A DNA stretch of 7,073 bases, taken from the NCBI GenBank assembly GCA_011322515.1, contig DRMS01000143.1, positions 1 to 7,073 on the forward strand, given 5' to 3'. The stretch is from Leucothrix mucor. Lineage in GTDB: Bacteria > Pseudomonadota > Gammaproteobacteria > Thiotrichales > Thiotrichaceae. Positions 1 to 5,306 of this stretch are shown in pieces. The first letter of the stretch is position 1. Each line of letters opens with the position of its first letter. The notes under the pieces were generated by a model that was given only the letters and a program-made list of their open reading frames with translations, was not told where the DNA came from and searched no databases. The position numbers and the translations under genes are program-made.

Positions 1-887
1 AACTGCTTGCTAAGCCCTAGCAAGGTATTAGATAGTTTTTTTGCAGAGGGCTTTGCTCCCAGTTGTTGCAATTTTTTTAATAGGGTGACCGTTTGCTTAT
101 CGTTCCAGCCACGAATAGCTAATGCACAATTTTTACTCGCAAGTGATAATGATGCGAGTTGCTCGATAAACTCTGGTGTATCCAATGCTGCTAACTGTAA
201 TTGCTGTGCTAGAGGATAAAAAGGTGAGGTTTTAGTAATACGTTCAATGGCTTTCCCCGCCTGTTCAGGTGTTTTTTCTAGTATCAGCCATGCTTGAATA
301 ATTTGTCGAAGATCACGGTAAGGAGAGCGAAAAGAAATAGCCTTCATATGGTGTTGAAGCCGTTTATCATCTTCCCCAGAACACCAAGCCTGCAATAAAT
401 CATGTGCAGCCTGATAGCCAGATTTGACGGGATCCTCTTCTGCTAACGCGTTTAAAATAGACGTATTACCCGATAAGCACGTTGCTGCCAACTGAGGTTG
501 TAAACAGCGCTGATCTTTTGCATCAAGCTGTTGATAGATTTTACCCAGACGGTAATATTGCTGAGCCGCCACTATCCAGTCAAGATAGCGCGGATCGACA
601 GGATCAAGCCCGTATTGTATTGCCACATCCCAGATGGAAACTGCCTCCTTGAGCATCCCCCCTTCAGCTAGCTCTTCCGCTCGACCTGTATAGGCTTTCT
701 GTAATAAAGCAAGTATCTCATCGGACTTTCCTGCACTTTTTAGCAGTACTTTTAAATGCTGAATGGCAATTTTATAATGATGGTTTGATAATGCCTGTTG
801 CGCTTGTAATTTAAGTTGCTGTGGTGATAGTTTATTCGTAGCTGTTTTATTAGTACGCCTGCTTTTGCGTTTTTTACGCTTGGACAA
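1..887 (-). CDS. TPR-like repeat protein, partial (C-terminal part beyond left edge)
   Basis: An open frame of 295 codons plus two bases runs without a stop from a TTG at 885-887 to the left edge, so the protein is incomplete. TTG is chosen because AGGGAG (minus strand, plus-strand 895-900) lies 7 nt upstream and the frame has a stop further up with no ATG or GTG between. The N-terminus is very basic (9 Lys/Arg in residues 2-14). Alpha-helical segments of TPR character follow: one near residues 22-50 (ALSNHHYKIAIQHL) and one near 60-90 (YTGRAEELAEGGMLKEA). No signal peptide or membrane segment is visible, so it is probably cytoplasmic and acts in protein-protein contacts. It starts 64 bp after the phytase-like gene on the same strand with no clear terminator between, so read-through from the sigma-factor operon is possible. 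The TPR assignment is by eye; the function is unknown. Confidence 0.75.
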   Translation of the reverse strand, partial: MSKRKKRKSRRTNKTATNKLSPQQLKLQAQQALSNHHYKIAIQHLKVLLKSAGKSDEILALLQKAYTGRAEELAEGGMLKEAVSIWDVAIQYGLDPVDPRYLDWIVAAQQYYRLGKIYQQLDAKDQRCLQPQLAATCLSGNTSILNALAEEDPVKSGYQAAHDLLQAWCSGEDDKRLQHHMKAISFRSPYRDLRQIIQAWLILEKTPEQAGKAIERITKTSPFYPLAQQLQLAALDTPEFIEQLASLSLASKNCALAIRGWNDKQTVTLLKKLQQLGAKPSAKKLSNTLLGLSKQ

Positions 888-894
888 ATCTCGA

Positions 895-900
895 CTCCCT
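895..900 (-). promoter_or_regulatory. Ribosome binding site deciding a TTG start
   Basis: AGGGAG on the minus strand, 7 nt upstream of the TTG of the TPR-like gene. It is the only good Shine-Dalgarno match ahead of the frame and supports the non-ATG start. Confidence 0.6.
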
Positions 901-951
901 ACATTAGACCTATTGTTTTATGGCAAGGAGCTTTCTACTACGAATAAAGCA

Positions 952-1959
952 CTATTTCAAGTGTTTAATATTAAACAACACTAGCACCGTATTTTGCATT
1001 GGGTTTTCATTATCATCTGACACCATGAGATACTGATTGCCTTGGTAATGCGTTAATCCTTCAAAATTATCAACGCGCCAGCCATCTATGCTATTAAAGA
1101 CAGCAAGTTCTTCAACCTGACAATAACCCAGTTGATTACATTCAGTTAGCTTAACTTGGCGCAAGCTAATAATCATCGCGGCAAAAAGCCCATTATAAGA
1201 GCGCTCTAACACTAATACATCGCCATTTGGTAAGGTTTCTAGCCCTGTCACCGAGCTATTTCTATGCACTGATAGTTTAAAGTGCCAGACTTTTCCCTTG
1301 CTTGAATATAAAGTCTGGACGTTTTTAGGTGCTGTTTTAAGAGGTTTTTCTGCTGCGGTAATGAGGCCATATTTGGGATGCAGGGTAACGCTCTCTAGCC
1401 CCTTATTTGTACTTTGATAATGTTTCTTTTTACGCAATACTTTAGGCAGTTTAATTTTGCCTAATTGCTGACCTTGTAAATCAAAACGAACAATCCTAAA
1501 TTTTCGCTCAAAGGATATTATCAACTCCGTAACCACACCCTTATTATTACGTTTTAACGTTAAGCCTTCTGAGTCACGGTATTTTCCTCTAAAGGGGTTG
1601 CCTTTTTTATCGCGCAGTTTATAAGCGCGGAGCACCGTTGCTTTCAGTAGTTTTCCATGCTTAATTGTTAGTTTAAGGTGATACAGATAACCCGAATCAG
1701 AAACCGCATACAGCAATTTTTTATGTGCGTCCCAAGCTAGCCCTGATAATTCAGTCACGGGGAGTTTATTAACATTATGCCTGCTTATTCCTAAACTACT
1801 GATATTTTCAAGCTGCATTGCTTCATGCGAGATTAAATCATCAGGCTCAAACTGGTAAGCAAAGTTTTTTGCTATCGCAGACGCACAAAAAAAGACGGGG
1901 AGCAGAATAGCTACCCGTCTAATGAGAACTAAAAATTTATTATTTGTATTACGTTTCAT
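952..1959 (-). CDS. Secreted esterase-like phytase family protein
   Basis: The 335-aa protein begins with a signal peptide: basic residues to about 15, a hydrophobic stretch 16-27, and a likely cleavage after ASAIA (residue 30). The mature part has the motif series of the phytase-like (esterase-like) beta-propeller family: ELSGLAWD (70-77), VSDSG (86-90), YRDSEGL (127-133), NKGLESV (185-191), LERSY (251-255), VDNFEGL (296-302) and VSDDN (313-317). The acidic residues in these motifs probably bind metal or substrate. The family name comes from sequence similarity and the real substrate is not established, so phosphatase or esterase activity is only a suggestion. It would act in the periplasm or outside the cell. 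The start ATG overlaps the end of the anti-sigma gene by 11 bp, which implies translational coupling and membership of the sigma-factor operon. The Lys-rich middle (about 165-225) suggests a basic protein surface. Confidence 0.85.
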   Translation of the reverse strand: MKRNTNNKFLVLIRRVAILLPVFFCASAIAKNFAYQFEPDDLISHEAMQLENISSLGISRHNVNKLPVTELSGLAWDAHKKLLYAVSDSGYLYHLKLTIKHGKLLKATVLRAYKLRDKKGNPFRGKYRDSEGLTLKRNNKGVVTELIISFERKFRIVRFDLQGQQLGKIKLPKVLRKKKHYQSTNKGLESVTLHPKYGLITAAEKPLKTAPKNVQTLYSSKGKVWHFKLSVHRNSSVTGLETLPNGDVLVLERSYNGLFAAMIISLRQVKLTECNQLGYCQVEELAVFNSIDGWRVDNFEGLTHYQGNQYLMVSDDNENPMQNTVLVLFNIKHLK

Positions 1960-2674
1960 GTATAGAGCTTAGCTGTCCCTCTAGCAATATTTTACCACTT
2001 GGCTTATCGCTGTTTTGTTTGCCTTTAGGTTCAATACTAACCGCAAGCAAGCCAACATTTTTAAAACTGCGCCATTCTGCTTTATCAATACGGATAATGG
2101 TCTCACCTGATGTTGCAATGGTTCCCATCATGACAGGTTTGCCACCACCTTTGGGATGACACCATAAATGAAGCTCCATATTATCAGGAATATCGGGACG
2201 CTTCACCATATCAATAGAAATCTGCATATCAGCCTGACTGATACGGGTCACTGCCATTGCAGTATGAGTTGTATTAGATTCTAAAACAGCCGTATAAGCA
2301 ATAGGAGACCCCGTCATCGGATTAAAAAACAGCACAGCAGATACAATCAGCGCAGAGGCAACTAGACCATAGGCTTTAGCATTAAATAATGAATGCCACC
2401 ACGATGTTTTCTTTACCTCCGAAGCTGGCGTATTCATTGCTATCTGTGTACTGATATTTTCCCAGAGCTGATCTGATGGTTTCTCATCGGGTAATAGCTC
2501 AACGAGGTGGGCAAACTTATACTCATAGGCCTCAACCGTTGCTTTAAGGTAGAAATGTGTTTCCATCAACGCCTCAAAGCGTTTCCTTGCTCGTCCATGA
2601 AGCCCACCCACCGCATATTCCATCGCAAGCTGTTCAAAAATCTCAGGGTTTTGGTATCGTTTTATGCTAGACAT
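1949..2674 (-). CDS. Anti-sigma factor, RskA family
   Basis: This 241-aa protein has the three-part layout of RskA/anti-sigma-K proteins. A cytoplasmic N-terminal helical domain (1-80; ending DQLWENI at 68-74) would hold the sigma factor. One membrane segment covers about 101-118. The extracytoplasmic C-terminal domain has the typical MELHLWCHPKGG (166-177), AVSIEP (211-216) and KPSGKILLEG (224-233) signatures. The HxxxCxxC zinc motif of ZAS-type anti-sigma factors is absent, as expected for this branch. Release of the sigma factor in known relatives is by regulated proteolysis or redox signals; nothing here shows which applies. Its start overlaps the sigma gene by 13 bp and its end overlaps the phytase-like gene by 11 bp, so the three genes are almost certainly one transcript. 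Confidence 0.9.
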   Translation of the reverse strand: MSSIKRYQNPEIFEQLAMEYAVGGLHGRARKRFEALMETHFYLKATVEAYEYKFAHLVELLPDEKPSDQLWENISTQIAMNTPASEVKKTSWWHSLFNAKAYGLVASALIVSAVLFFNPMTGSPIAYTAVLESNTTHTAMAVTRISQADMQISIDMVKRPDIPDNMELHLWCHPKGGGKPVMMGTIATSGETIIRIDKAEWRSFKNVGLLAVSIEPKGKQNSDKPSGKILLEGQLSSIHET

Positions 2675-3207
2675 GGTCTTAAATCCTCAAGGCCTCTACG
2701 AATCCAGGCCTTCACTGTTCCTAATGGTTTTTCTAATCTATCGGAAAGCTCCTGATGAGTATGCCCGTAGTAATAAGAAAGTAATATACATTCACGTTGT
2801 GCAGGCTTTAGTTTATTTAAACAGTCCATTAAGCCCTTCATATCCTGACTCAGATTTTCTAATGAATCAGGCGCTAAATCAGCCGATGCAAACTCCAGAC
2901 CTTCGTATTGAATCTCCGTCTCTGCCGCTTTAGTTTTAAGGCTGCGGAGTTTATCCAGCGCCTTATTTCGTACTACTGTCGCCATCCATGTCATCGCTTT
3001 ACCTTTGCTTGGCGCATAAGTATCGGCTTTTTCCCATATTTTAATAAAACCTTCTTGCAGTACATCTTCGGCTAACTGCTTGTCTTGCAATAGCCGACTA
3101 CATAAGCTAAGTAGTTTTGGCGATGTCTCTTCATAAAGCTGTTTAAACGCTATTTGATCTCTACTCGCCGCACACCGCTGTAATAAATCTGCGTATTTAT
3201 CTTCCAT
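2662..3207 (-). CDS. ECF-type RNA polymerase sigma factor (SigK-like)
   Basis: The 181-aa length is normal for a group 4 (ECF) sigma factor. Region 2 spans about 19-90, with AEDVLQEGFIKIWEK (46-60, core-binding region 2.2) and TWMATVVRNKALDKLR (73-88, regions 2.3-2.4, -10 recognition). A linker of about 30 residues leads to region 4 (about 125-178), where KPAQRECILLSYYYG and ELSDRLEKPLGTVKAWIRRG form the helix-turn-helix for the -35 element. Pairing with an RskA-type anti-sigma factor immediately downstream fits the SigK/RskA class. The ATG at 3205-3207 has only a weak ribosome site. ECF systems are often autoregulated, but I could not pick out a convincing -35/-10 pair upstream. It would direct transcription of its own operon and an unknown regulon in answer to an envelope signal. 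Confidence 0.92.
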   Translation of the reverse strand: MEDKYADLLQRCAASRDQIAFKQLYEETSPKLLSLCSRLLQDKQLAEDVLQEGFIKIWEKADTYAPSKGKAMTWMATVVRNKALDKLRSLKTKAAETEIQYEGLEFASADLAPDSLENLSQDMKGLMDCLNKLKPAQRECILLSYYYGHTHQELSDRLEKPLGTVKAWIRRGLEDLRPCLA

Positions 3208-3335
3208 AGTGAATCGCTTCTGTTATGTTTTTTATAGTTGATGTTATTTGATTATTTGTTCTTGTTGGTCTATACGCACAGTATTTATTACTTGGATGCA
3301 ATAAGGAAGTTCCAAGCAATGATTTTACCCGTCTT

Positions 3336-3468
3336 ACTTGCCCTTTTGCTCCTGCTTAAATCATCTCAATCGTTGCGTAGAGCAACTATGCGCCTCATCA
3401 GTTCATCCTATCTGAAATAAAAATTCTGCGTTAGAACTTCAGGAAGTTATTCTGTGCTCGTTCCTAAC
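3336..3468 (+). repeat. Dispersed repeat family 1, copy A (degenerate MITE-like element)
   Basis: These 133 bases match the reverse complement of 6127-6258 with about 17 differences and no gaps (about 87% identity by hand alignment). The best-conserved block is 3402-3440. The right end (GGAAGTTATTCTGTGCTCG, then TTCCTAA) corresponds to the terminal inverted repeat of the 6127-6385 copy. The expected opposite terminus is not recognisable; TAAGGAAGTTCC near 3303-3314 may be a degenerate remnant of it. No coding capacity. It sits upstream of both the sigma operon and the 53-codon ORF. Confidence 0.8.
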
Positions 3469-3515
3469 TAGATATACGGCTCTCCAAAATTAGTGAATAA
3501 CCGCACCTATACATT

Positions 3516-3531
3516 TAGAGGTATTCCTCTA
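3516..3531. other. Small hairpin, TAGAGG-TATT-CCTCTA
   Basis: A perfect 6-bp stem with a 4-nt loop, followed on the plus strand by TATTTTCATTTC and enclosed by a looser ACATTT/AAATGT pairing (3511-3516 with 3547-3552). It could be a weak terminator or a protein-binding palindrome. No gene ends just upstream, so the role is unclear. Confidence 0.35.
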
Positions 3532-3577
3532 TATTTTCATTTCAAAAAATGTAAAAATAATAGAATCGAGATAGTTT

Positions 3578-3607
3578 TTAGCTACAATTTTTTTCTGTAG
3601 TGGCTAA
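3578..3607 (+). promoter_or_regulatory. Bulged hairpin upstream of the 53-codon ORF
   Basis: TTAGCTACA (3578-3586) pairs with TGTAG (3596-3600) and, after a 3-nt bulge TGG, with CTAA (3604-3607). The loop is T-rich. It ends 34 nt before the ATG at 3642, so it could be a leader structure or an operator half-site pair. Function is inferred only from position. Confidence 0.3.
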
Positions 3608-3641
3608 CTTGAATTTTTAAATACTATACAGTAGGTAATTT

Positions 3642-3803
3642 ATGAGCGCACAAAGCAGCACGAGACCAGAAGTTCCAGAAGGAACAGCAAGCTATCTAAC
3701 TACTCGTCAAATGAAGCCAAATGAGAAAGGTTTTGTTGGCTATGAAACCATCTGGGAACCATGGCAGACAGAGACAGAGTATACTACTCCAAAAGCACCT
3801 TAA
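3642..3803 (+). CDS. Small protein of unknown function (53 aa)
   Basis: ATG to TAA gives 53 residues, beginning MSAQSSTRPEVPEG and ending ETEYTTPKAP. I do not recognise the family. It is hydrophilic, without a signal peptide, membrane segment or cysteine, and has Thr/Pro/Glu-rich ends around an aromatic core (GFVGYETIWEPWQ, residues 30-42, with two Trp, one Tyr and one Phe). A modest ribosome site (GTAGGT, 3631-3636) lies 5 nt upstream of the start. The stop codon is followed 17 nt later by a strong intrinsic terminator, the best reason to believe this is a real transcribed unit. It is alone, divergent from the sigma operon and separated from rnhB by 376 bp. Overlapping longer frames on both strands lack these signals. 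It could be a small soluble accessory or stress protein; no function is claimed. Confidence 0.65.
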   Translation: MSAQSSTRPEVPEGTASYLTTRQMKPNEKGFVGYETIWEPWQTETEYTTPKAP

Positions 3804-3820
3804 TTTCATAAGGTTGCTTG

Positions 3821-3857
3821 ACCGCACGAGGAATAATATCGTGCGGTTATTTTCTTT
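3821..3857 (+). terminator. Rho-independent terminator after the 53-codon ORF
   Basis: ACCGCACGA (3821-3829) pairs perfectly with TCGTGCGGT (3839-3847) around a 9-nt loop, and TATTTTCTTT follows at once. The GC-rich 9-bp stem plus T-tract is a textbook intrinsic terminator, placed 17 nt after the TAA of the small ORF. Confidence 0.88.
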
Positions 3858-4179
3858 GAATAACAATCCCCTCCAATATCCAGCCTCCTTCTCATTCATC
3901 TTCCTTACGCTTTTTAACTTCCAGTTAGTGCTTACCTTTAAGCTAAAAAAACACAATAGCCTACATTCCAAGTAACGACCCAACATAATTTAAAATTGTA
4001 AATTATTGAGCAAGGTCAGTGTAGCTTTGCGAAACCAACCATGATTTATGCTTAAGGAACGTAAACTTCACCAACGCTACAGTATTAAATCCTTATTCCT
4101 TAGTATGATACTTTGTTACTCTTCAATAATATTCAGAAGTGAAAACTTCAGTTTTTCAATAAAATAAGGAAATAATATT
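3858..4179. other. Non-coding region upstream of rnhB
   Basis: No gene is supported in these 322 bases. The rnhB promoter should lie here, but no good -35/-10 pair was found; TATGAT near 4104-4109 is a possible -10 without a matching -35. GTGTAGCTTTG (4019-4029) is nearly complementary to CAACGCTACAG (4072-4082), a loose stem with a loop of about 42 nt. TTAAGGAACGTAAACTTC (4052-4069) resembles a decayed terminus of repeat family 1. Confidence 0.5.
4166..4170 (+). promoter_or_regulatory. Ribosome binding site deciding the TTG start of rnhB
   Basis: AAGGA lies 9 nt upstream of TTG at 4180-4182. An in-frame TAA at 4165-4167 closes the frame just above, and no ATG is available before the conserved AGIDEVGRG motif, so the TTG start is well supported. 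Confidence 0.65.
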
Positions 4180-4761
4180 TTGGATAAATTAATAGCAGGA
4201 ATAGATGAAGTTGGAAGAGGTCCTTTAGTCGGCGCAGTGGTCGCAGCAGCCGTTATCCTTGATCCTGACAACCCTATTGAAGGCTTGGCTGACTCTAAAA
4301 AACTAACTGAAAAAAAGCGTGAAGCACTCGCGATAGAAATAAAAGAGAAAGCATTATCGTGGGGAATAGGCAGAGCAGAAGCGGAAGAAATTGATAAGAT
4401 CAATATTCTGCAAGCCACTTTTTTAGCCATGAAACGTGCTGTAAAAACCTTATCCATTAAGCCAGATCATCTACAAATAGATGGCAATCGTTGCCCGCCT
4501 AATCTGGATTATTCAATGGAAGCTATCATCAAAGGGGATAGCAAAATAGCCGCTATTAGCGCCGCCTCTATAATTGCCAAAGTAGCCCGTGATGCTGAAA
4601 TGGTCGCCCTAGATAAGCGTTATCCTGAGTATGGCTTTGCTACACATAAGGGTTATCCAACTAAAAAGCATCGTGAAGCATTAATTAAATATGGTGCTAT
4701 TTCTGAGCATCGCACTAGCTTTAAACCTGTTAGGTCAGTGCTAGACCCTATTGATATTTGA
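4180..4761 (+). CDS. rnhB: Ribonuclease HII
   Basis: RNase HII cuts RNA in RNA-DNA hybrids and starts removal of single ribonucleotides built into DNA; it acts in the cytoplasm with Mn2+ or Mg2+. The 193-aa length matches bacterial enzymes (E. coli 198). The DEDD active site is complete: D9 and E10 in AGIDEVGRG, D101 in LQIDGNR, and D120 in IKGDSK. The G12-R13-G14 loop and Y159 in HKGYPTKKH, which recognise the ribonucleotide junction, are also present, as is the family block ISAASIIAKVARD (126-138). Translation starts at TTG, the only plausible start. The gene stands alone between long non-coding stretches, with a MITE-like element starting 34 bp after its stop. In many gammaproteobacteria rnhB follows lpxB; that linkage is absent here. 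Confidence 0.97.
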   Translation: MDKLIAGIDEVGRGPLVGAVVAAAVILDPDNPIEGLADSKKLTEKKREALAIEIKEKALSWGIGRAEAEEIDKINILQATFLAMKRAVKTLSIKPDHLQIDGNRCPPNLDYSMEAIIKGDSKIAAISAASIIAKVARDAEMVALDKRYPEYGFATHKGYPTKKHREALIKYGAISEHRTSFKPVRSVLDPIDI

Positions 4762-4795
4762 TGATTATCTCCTCTTTTTGTCGATTTTTCCTTCT

Positions 4796-4939
4796 GGCTA
4801 CCAGTTTAAGGCGGGACAGTTCATATTTCTGCTATTCACCCGCACCCTTCGACAAGCTCAGGAAGCTAGCTCCCTGAACTTGTCGAAGGGTGTGGGTTAT
4901 TTGCCATGACGTTACTTGTCCCGCCTTAAGTTGGCAGCC
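4796..4939 (+). mobile_element. MITE-like inverted-repeat element, family 2 (complete copy, 144 bp)
   Basis: The left end GGCTACCAGTTTAAGGCGGG (4796-4815, continuing ACAGT) is matched at the other end by the reverse complement GGCTGCCAACTTAAGGCGGG (4939 back to 4920, continuing ACAAGT), an imperfect terminal repeat of about 25 bp. The centre is a long hairpin (4838-4897). The first 58 bases recur at 7016-7073 with four differences, which shows the element is dispersed. There is no open frame, and no clear target-site duplication was found. It fills the gap between the convergent rnhB and DUF3301 genes, starting 34 bp after one stop and ending 6 bp before the other. The transposase family that might move it is unknown. 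Confidence 0.8.
4838..4897. terminator. Long hairpin in the element core; possible bidirectional terminator
   Basis: A 25-nt arm beginning ACCCGCACCCTTCGACAAG (4838-4862) pairs with 4873-4897 with one G-T wobble and one mismatch, around a short loop containing AGCTAGCT. The CCTTCGACAAGCTCAGG motif is a palindrome arm I know as common in intergenic repeats of many environmental bacteria. Neither side has a strong T-tract, so it is not a classic intrinsic terminator. Its place between convergent genes still suggests that it stops or stabilises both transcripts. Confidence 0.5.
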
Positions 4940-4945
4940 TTTAGG

Positions 4946-5266
4946 CTATTTAAGGATAGTCGTCCCCTCATCCATATCCAGATAAACACCTTCAATCACC
5001 AAGCCTCTTATGACCACTCTGCCCTGATGGCGTTCTTCGCGATCTTGGCTAAAATCAAAATTATAAGTACGTTCAAGCACGCTTCTTCCGCGTTTGTTGC
5101 GTGACAATTTAATGCTTTTTAAGGAGGCGGTTTGATCTAAAAACTGTGCTTGAATTTGCTGACAAGCATGCGCAGATGCAACCATCGCCTTCTCTTTTGC
5201 GCGGACAGAATCAAACCAAAACCATGCAAGAAAGGCTAAGAATAAAAATACTAAAATACTAACCAT
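4946..5266 (-). CDS. DUF3301 family membrane-anchored protein
   Basis: The 106-aa protein begins with a hydrophobic, Trp/Phe-rich segment (residues 2-19) that looks like a single N-terminal membrane anchor. A soluble domain with the DUF3301 pattern follows: RAKEKAMVASAHACQQ (22-37), AQFLDQTASLKSIKLSR (40-56), LERTYNFDFSQDREERHQG (64-82) and a final beta-rich part to residue 106. The function of this family is unknown; it is found mainly in Gammaproteobacteria. The ATG at 5264-5266 has no clear ribosome site, but the domain begins directly at it. It is divergent from the phosphatase gene with only 40 bp between starts, so their promoters must overlap or lie inside each other's coding region. 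Its TAG stop is 6 bp from a MITE-like element. Confidence 0.88.
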   Translation of the reverse strand: MVSILVFLFLAFLAWFWFDSVRAKEKAMVASAHACQQIQAQFLDQTASLKSIKLSRNKRGRSVLERTYNFDFSQDREERHQGRVVIRGLVIEGVYLDMDEGTTILK

Positions 5267-5267
5267 A

Positions 5268-5276
5268 TGCTATAAC
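5268..5276 (+). promoter_or_regulatory. Possible extended -10 promoter of the phosphatase gene
   Basis: TGCTATAAC is an extended -10 box (TGn followed by TATAAC, one mismatch to TATAAT). It would start transcription near 5283, about 24 nt before the ATG at 5307. The -35 position (about 5248-5253) is poor, which extended -10 promoters tolerate. It lies next to the start codon of the divergent DUF3301 gene. Confidence 0.35.
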
Positions 5277-5306
5277 TACTTTTTTTATTAAAAGAAGGAA
5301 AACCCG

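Larger units (their letters stand above)
3208..3641. other. Non-coding region between the sigma gene and the 53-codon ORF
   Basis: No convincing gene is found in these 434 bases; the ATG-started frames have no ribosome site and resemble no family. The region should hold the leftward sigma-operon promoter and the rightward promoter of the 53-codon ORF, which are divergent. It contains repeat copy A (3336-3468), a small hairpin (3516-3531) and a bulged hairpin (3578-3607). A TACTAT at 3622-3627 resembles a -10 box but lies too near the start codon at 3642 to be persuasive. Confidence 0.6.

Noticed and set aside
7..219. A plus-strand frame of 70 codons at the left edge
   Set aside because: It lies antisense to the long TPR-like minus-strand frame, has no ribosome site and its low-complexity Cys/Asn/Ser product resembles nothing.
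3238..3420. A plus-strand 60-codon frame with a hydrophobic, Leu-rich product
   Set aside because: It has no ribosome site and its second half is repeat copy A; the copy at 6127-6258 is non-coding, so the hydrophobic look comes from A/T-rich sequence.
3601..3615. A sigma-54-like promoter (TGGC ... TTGA) upstream of the 53-codon ORF
   Set aside because: The spacing between the GG and GC elements is wrong and the -12 GC is missing.
3696..3986. Frames on both strands across 3696-3986 (96 codons minus, 84 codons plus)
   Set aside because: Both overlap the 53-codon ORF and run through the strong terminator; neither has a ribosome site or a recognisable product.
4116..4457. A minus-strand frame of 113 codons over the rnhB start
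   Set aside because: It is antisense to the complete and well-supported RNase HII coding sequence.
4796..4939. A CRISPR repeat or attachment site explanation for the family 2 repeats
   Set aside because: The two copies are over 2 kb apart with no regular spacer array, and no integrase or tRNA gene is nearby.
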